The translations under genes were made by a program, and so were the position numbers. 64,000 bases of DNA from Dissophora ornata (Eukaryota > Mortierellomycota > Mortierellomycetes > Mortierellales > Mortierellaceae), in contig MU616590.1 of the NCBI GenBank assembly GCA_025201705.1, forward strand, positions 28,590 through 92,589. Direction: 5' to 3'. Below the pieces are notes generated by a model. It did no database searches and was not told the origin of the DNA. It worked only from the letters and a program-made list of their open reading frames with translations. This document shows, one piece after another, positions 59,277 to 64,000 of this stretch. The stretch's first letter is position 1; every line of letters starts with the position of its first letter.

Positions 59277-59862
59277 ATGGAGTTATCCCACGGTGTCAAA
59301 TAAACTGTTTCAGTCTTGCCAGAGAGAATACACTCGCGAACAGTCACTCTTCGTTCTGGAAGGTGGATGGATGTCGGGATGTCTCGACGTATCCACGACG
59401 CATCCATGGATGACGGTGGTCATCCATCGCATGGTCGATACCAACGGTGGGTCCCTCCCACCCCGCGCAATTTCCAGCTGGAGCGTCTTTGAGAAACATG
59501 CCGTAAGCAGCTCAGATGACCAGGATGGATATCTGCCAGCACCACCAGCTGTCGCGATGGCGATGGATGATTTCTCTTTTTTTCACACACGACTGGGGAA
59601 AGAAAGCAAAATCCGTGCGGACGAGAAACACGCACGCAGACCACACGCGCACACACACACGACTCCACTCACTTCCCCGCAAGACCGACAGACAGGACAC
59701 ACACACCAACAGGCAGAGACGGCTTTGATCATTCAAAACAAACAGTCTTGGGGTGGTGGTGCGAATCAATTTAAAAAACACGCACGTCAACCCCTCCTCG
59801 CATTCCCTTTCCCTTCACCCACACACATCCTCTCTTTCGCCACCTTCCCCCTACACAGGCAA
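59277..59862. promoter_or_regulatory. Promoter of the STM1/SERBP1-like gene
   Basis: A CA-rich tract (about 59640-59710) and a pyrimidine-rich leader (59790-59855) precede the ATG, as in highly expressed fungal ribosome-related genes. Two open frames cross it but have no features. Confidence 0.45.
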
Positions 59863-61821
59863 ATGGCGTCCACAAACATCTTTGACCTCCTCAACGACGA
59901 CGCACCGGATCAGACGATCCAGATCCCTGCTGTCAAGAAGGAGTCCAAGCCCGCCGCCAAGCCCGCTGCCGCCTCGGCCTCCAAGCCTGCTGCTGACAAC
60001 AAGGCCCCCCGCAAGGACAGTGCCCGTGCTAGCAACAAACCCAGGGACGATGGTAAGGCAACTCGACAGAGTGGCTGCTCTCTCTCACGCTAGCGACAAT
60101 CAGTATGCCCGTGCACTCGAAAAATACTCCTCCCAACAACAGCTGCAACACGGTGACAAAGGCAACAGCCAGGAATCCAATAACGAACCAGGACCTTATA
60201 TCGCCAATTCCACCCTCTGCTTGGCATGCCATCCTAAAGAGCGCAGGCTGAAGGCGTTCTCTGACTGAGTACGCGAGCAGTCTACAATTGACGCGCCAAA
60301 GAGAGCAAACATCCCCTGTGTGATTACCTGTGCGCATCACACGTAATTGCTCCTGGCGAACACTGGATATTGCAACTGAGTGTCCAGATGGGATGATTCC
60401 CTCGCTTCAGGCCATCCTGAGACTGGTCTGGAGCCAAGGCGATCGATTCTCAGACGCCCTCTAACCAGTTCAGTTGGGGAAGTCAAGATGAAAGCTGGCC
60501 ACCCATAGCTCAATGGATAGCCGGCATCCTCTCTTCGCTCCAATGACATCTGGACAGTCGAGGGGCCACTCTAGAAACCATCGACTGGTCCCGCTCTCAA
60601 ACCAGATTTAGCTAAATCAAACTTGTGGGAGGGCCACGTATGACGCCACTAAGCTAGTCAGTCGAGTGGTGTTTACCGCAATCGTGTCAATTGACGGCAG
60701 AAGGTGGTGATATGCCCACCTAACGATGCTTAGCAGGATTAAGACGCCGTGGCGAGCAGGAACGATCTCCAACCTGAATGAGGGATCGCAGACGCATAGG
60801 CAGCAGGATACAGGATGTAGTTAGCAGGAAATAGAACTATGCTATTACCTATCCATCCCCAAAGTATCCATACCTTGTAGAAAACAGGAACTGAAGATCT
60901 AATTATCAATATCTACAAATGATCCAAAATTATTAGCCCCTCGCGGACCCCGCTACGACCGCACCGCTCGCGATGGTGAATCTGCTCCTCGCGCCCCCCG
61001 TGGTGGAGCCCGTGCACCCCGCGGAGCCCGTGGCGGTCGCCATGGCGGTTATGACCGCCACTCTGGCACCGGCATCATCGACAGCGAGAAGAAGGAGAAC
61101 AACCGCTTGGGTGATCCTACCGCTGCCTCGCTCGAAGCCGAAAAAGATGCTGCTTTGTAAGTGTTTTGAGTGCATTGGGAGCCTCCGTCCCTAGAGAAGT
61201 TGCCAGACCATAGGAGCTGGCGGATCTTGGAGGCATCGCATTGGAAGCCGACAAGGATAACTTTCGTGGAAGAGCCGACATCTCTTACTCAACATATTGG
61301 GAATGATTTGGTTTCTGCTTCATATCCGACATAGGAGCGCCGAGGAGGCTGTTGTTGCCAGCCCTGCTGAGCCCGCTGAGCCCGAGGAGGTCGTCAAGAC
61401 CCTTGACGACTACCTGGCCGAGAAGGCCGCCAAGGCTCTTAAGGTTTCCCTCCCAGAGACCCGTGCTGCCAACGCTGGCGCCGACGATTCCCAGTGGAAG
61501 GACGCCAAGGTCCTCGAGATCGAGGAAGCTGAGGACTTCATCAAGATGGGCAAGGACTCCGTCGCCAAGGCTCGCAAGGGCAAGAAGGAGACCAAGGTTT
61601 TGTTCACTGACATTGATATCCGCTACACTGAGCCAGCTCGCGAGCCCACTCCTCGCAGCGCTTTCCGTGGTGGTCGTGGTGGTGAGCGCGGTGCTCGCGG
61701 TGGTGACCGTAGTGCTCGTGGTGGCGACCGTGGTGCCCGCCGCAGTGGTGCTGCCCCCCGTGGCGGTGCTACCGTCAACGTTGACGACCAGGAGCTCTTC
61801 CCCAGCCTCGGCTCCCAGTAA
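59863..61821 (+). CDS. STM1/SERBP1/HABP4-like ribosome-associated RNA-binding protein
   Basis: Three exons, 59863-60052, 60937-61156 and 61335-61821, giving 298 residues. It opens ASTNIFDLLNDDA, then a Lys/Ala/Pro-rich stretch. An RGG-type region (APRGPRYDR, RGARGGRHGGYDRHSGTG) is followed by EKKENNRLGD, TLDDYLAEKAA, a charged core and a second RGG box (FRGGRGGERGARGG, then RGGDRSARGG) ending VDDQELFPSLGS. This matches Stm1/SERBP1 proteins, which bind idle 80S ribosomes and occupy the mRNA channel. Intron 1 is 884 nt, about ten times the local norm. It joins DDG to PRGPRYD with correct phase, so it appears to be spliced normally. Confidence 0.86.
60053..60936 (+). other. Unusually long intron of the STM1/SERBP1-like gene
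   Basis: Donor GGTAAGGC and acceptor TTATTAG. The interior has no open frame of note. TAGCTCAATGGATAGC at about 60507-60522 resembles a tRNA A-box, so a tRNA-derived SINE is possible, but I could not find a convincing B-box. Confidence 0.45.
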
Positions 61822-64000
61822 ACAAAACAAGGAAGGAAAAAGATGTGCTTCCCCCCTAAAGACAGATTGTGTGGAATTTTTTTTAATGAAAATGCGCGTT
61901 TTACCCATTACTCGCTTCTGTGTCTATGCATGCATGTTTATATGTGATCTCCCCCCTGGCAAAGGGTGCTTTTCAACCACTGAATTTCCTATATTTTTTC
62001 TGTGTTATACTACAACAGCTGGTTGATGTCGTGCAGATCGATGACTATGCAAAGCAAGAGGTCAAGCAACATTCCCAGTCAATCGACTGCCGCTGATGCC
62101 ATTACGTTATTCTCGCTCTTTGGAGGACATTCGTCCCTGAACAAGACTAGCCAATGCACCATTTCATGCCGATAATTCTCCCGTTCTCATACACCGAAGC
62201 TTTACGTAGGAGTTGAACGCAAGTGCTCTTTGACACATATTAACACAAACACAAAAGCAATATGTTCGACATGCATTCGTTTACTGCATCTTCTCCTCTC
62301 ACTGTCTTCCCTTCACCCTTTTCCTTTCCTCTTCGTGGTTGTTTATCTACCTCAAATCATTATCTTCTCCATAATTGGCCCGAGCTTTCATGTCTCCCCC
62401 TTCTTTATCCCGTAATACCATAATATACAATTATTCCTACAAGCTAAACCCCTAACATCCCTATATATTGCGTCTTTGTTGTGTGTGTCTGTGTTTTGTT
62501 TCTCCTCGCCTTCCTCGTTCCCTTTCCAAGTCCTATTGCATCAATCCCGTTTTCCTTGACCCGATCGTCCCATCCTCAGCAGCCTGTTCGGAGTGTCCAC
62601 ACGCCAATAAAAGCTCAACATTATATACACACGACAACAACAAAAAAAAAACTTCTCGTAGGTAAATGAGAACTGCTGCGACAGCTTGCATAGACACGAA
62701 ACATGGCAGCCCTTACCTCCACAAAGAGCATTCAATTGGCTTTGTTCTTTGACGCGCGACCGTCACTTGACGCGAATTATTTTGCATGTGAAACACGTCC
62801 CTGAAAAAGAAAATGAAAAAGGTTACGCGTGGGAGTCGCGTCCAGGTCCGGAGTAGGAGAACGAAAGGAAGAACGAAAAAGAGAGGGTTTGTTCAACGAC
62901 TTACTCTGCAATCACCTAAAACGGTCTGCCTTTCCCCTTGAATGGGCCACCACATTCGTCGCTCATTCGTGTCGTCATGTAATGCCTTTGCTTGTACATT
63001 CCAACTCCCAACCCCAACCCCAACCCCCCTGTGTATCACCCGAGAGCAAAAATGGTTCTCTGGTGTTTTGAAAGATTATAGTTTCGCAGTGAGCTAAGAG
63101 ATGACAGATCTTGCACAGTGCTCTCTTGCAGTCTGGGGGGAGATAAAGTAGCACGGTCCAGGTGGTGGACAATCACATCGCCCTCTGTTAAATCATACAC
63201 CAGAGGGTATACACCAGAGGGTCAGTCTACTGCAGCCCTGTCCTGTGATGACACGCTCGTGTCAATATCATTTTTAAGAATATGCGATCCCTACACTCCA
63301 TGATATTTTATTCATCCTTATTTTTTTTTTTTTTTTTTTTGCGAATCGCCCTCCCCCCTTTCTCTTGCTCCTAACCAAACGCTTGTTTCTCTCTTTAAAA
63401 CACACACAACCTCTCGTCGTCATCCCCCCTCCCCTCCCTCCCCCTCTCTCTCTTATCACTCCCGCTCTTCCCAAAGTTCCCTTTTGGTTTACCCCTCCAG
63501 TTTTTTCATATCCCCTGCCATCAAAGAAGACATACGACAAACAAAAAAAAAAAGTAGATCTCACGGCACATATCTTTAGGTAAGGGACCTCTACTATTAC
63601 TTAAGTTAAGAAAACAGCAGTGGGACAGCCAGAAAAAAAAGGAGGATGGGAAATTCGAAAATGTTTGCCACCGCCGAGAAGTGCACACCCTCTTCATGTG
63701 TTTGTTATGAGAAAGTTTTTTTTTATCCAATACGTGGACTTATCTCGGCACTTATGGTTTAGAGTAAGGTGGGGGAGGAGGAAGGAAGAGATAGAGGGGG
63801 AGGGGAGGGGAGGGGAGGGGGGGTAGAGGCAGTAACTGTGTTCATTGCTGTGCATTTTTTTTATTAAACCTTGGTGTTCTTCTGGTGAGGGGGTCGAAGG
63901 CAACGATCTGAGGCGACGATCCGAATTCTCATCTTTTCCTTTCTTTCGAATTGCCAAACTATCAGCGTTTATAGTCATCATCGCTTTTCTTCACTTTTTT
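61822..64000. other. Gene-free right end of the window
   Basis: 3' flank of the STM1/SERBP1-like gene, then AT- and CT-rich DNA with homopolymer runs (T at about 63322-63341, A at 63543-63553), a 14-bp tandem copy ATACACCAGAGGGT (63195-63222) and a purine-rich GGGGA repeat (about 63795-63822). Open frames are short and low-complexity. Nothing supported as a gene. Confidence 0.5.

Noticed and set aside
1..64000. CRISPR array, operon or bacterial-type system
   Set aside because: No direct-repeat/spacer pattern; intron-rich monocistronic genes and fungal families show that this is eukaryotic nuclear DNA.
1..64000. tRNA or rRNA genes
   Set aside because: No region showed a paired A-box/B-box with a foldable cloverleaf. 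The only A-box-like hit is in the STM1-like intron and lacks a convincing partner.

Overview
This is nuclear DNA from a filamentous fungus. Most genes are cut by short introns of about 50-120 nt with GT..AG ends (many donors GTAAG or GTATG). The products are fungal or general eukaryotic: glutathione synthetase, an alpha-arrestin, a CaMK-type kinase, SGT1, the E2 of 2-oxoglutarate dehydrogenase, TRM13, AHA1, NCE101 and an STM1/SERBP1-like protein. Three signs suggest an early-diverging lineage, most likely Mortierellomycotina or a relative: a Crinkler-type (CRN) header fragment, a DIRS-like retroelement, and a decayed member of a protein family I associate with Mortierella and Glomeromycotina. 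The lineage is inferred from gene content, not proven.

Layout. 1-1160 is a small repeat-rich patch: a CRN header exon fused to a broken DIRS-like RNase H region, followed by a fold-back repeat. 2.2-13.8 kb holds glutathione synthetase (-), a Golgi-type PC-esterase-like protein (+), a four-TM DUF2456-like protein (-), a CYTH phosphatase (+) and an alpha-arrestin (+). 16.6-28 kb holds a CaMK-like kinase (+), a membrane-anchored SDR-like protein (+), a mucin-like surface protein (-) and a seven-TM protein (+). 28.4-34.6 kb holds SGT1 (-), a degenerate tandem repeat and a multi-exon pseudogene (+). 35-44.7 kb holds a small membrane protein (+), beta-carbonic anhydrase (+), a LUD-domain protein (-), KGD2 (-) and a small phospho-motif protein (+). 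45-52.4 kb is the densest part: thymine DNA glycosylase (-), NCE101 (+), a coiled-coil protein (-), TRM13 (+) and AHA1 (+). 53-61.8 kb holds a Ser/Pro-rich single-pass protein (-), a FAAH-like amidase (+) and an STM1/SERBP1-like protein (+). 61.8-64 kb has no gene I can support.

There is no obvious biosynthetic cluster. The genes are mainly housekeeping plus cell-surface and signalling. SGT1 and AHA1 are both HSP90 co-chaperones but lie 20 kb apart. Two very short divergent promoters (TDG/NCE101 and coiled-coil/TRM13) may co-regulate their pairs.

The most unusual points are: an evenly spaced ladder of SUMO-consensus sites in the tail of the thymine DNA glycosylase; an AHA1 with a predicted C-terminal membrane anchor; a carbonic anhydrase with a His/Asp-rich N-terminal extension; a Thr-rich surface protein with a Gln/Tyr-rich cytoplasmic tail; the CRN-DIRS chimera; and a roughly 190-bp degenerate tandem repeat beside the pseudogene. 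Exon boundaries were placed by hand from splice signals and reading-frame continuity. Each intact model closes to a whole number of codons, but none was checked against transcripts.
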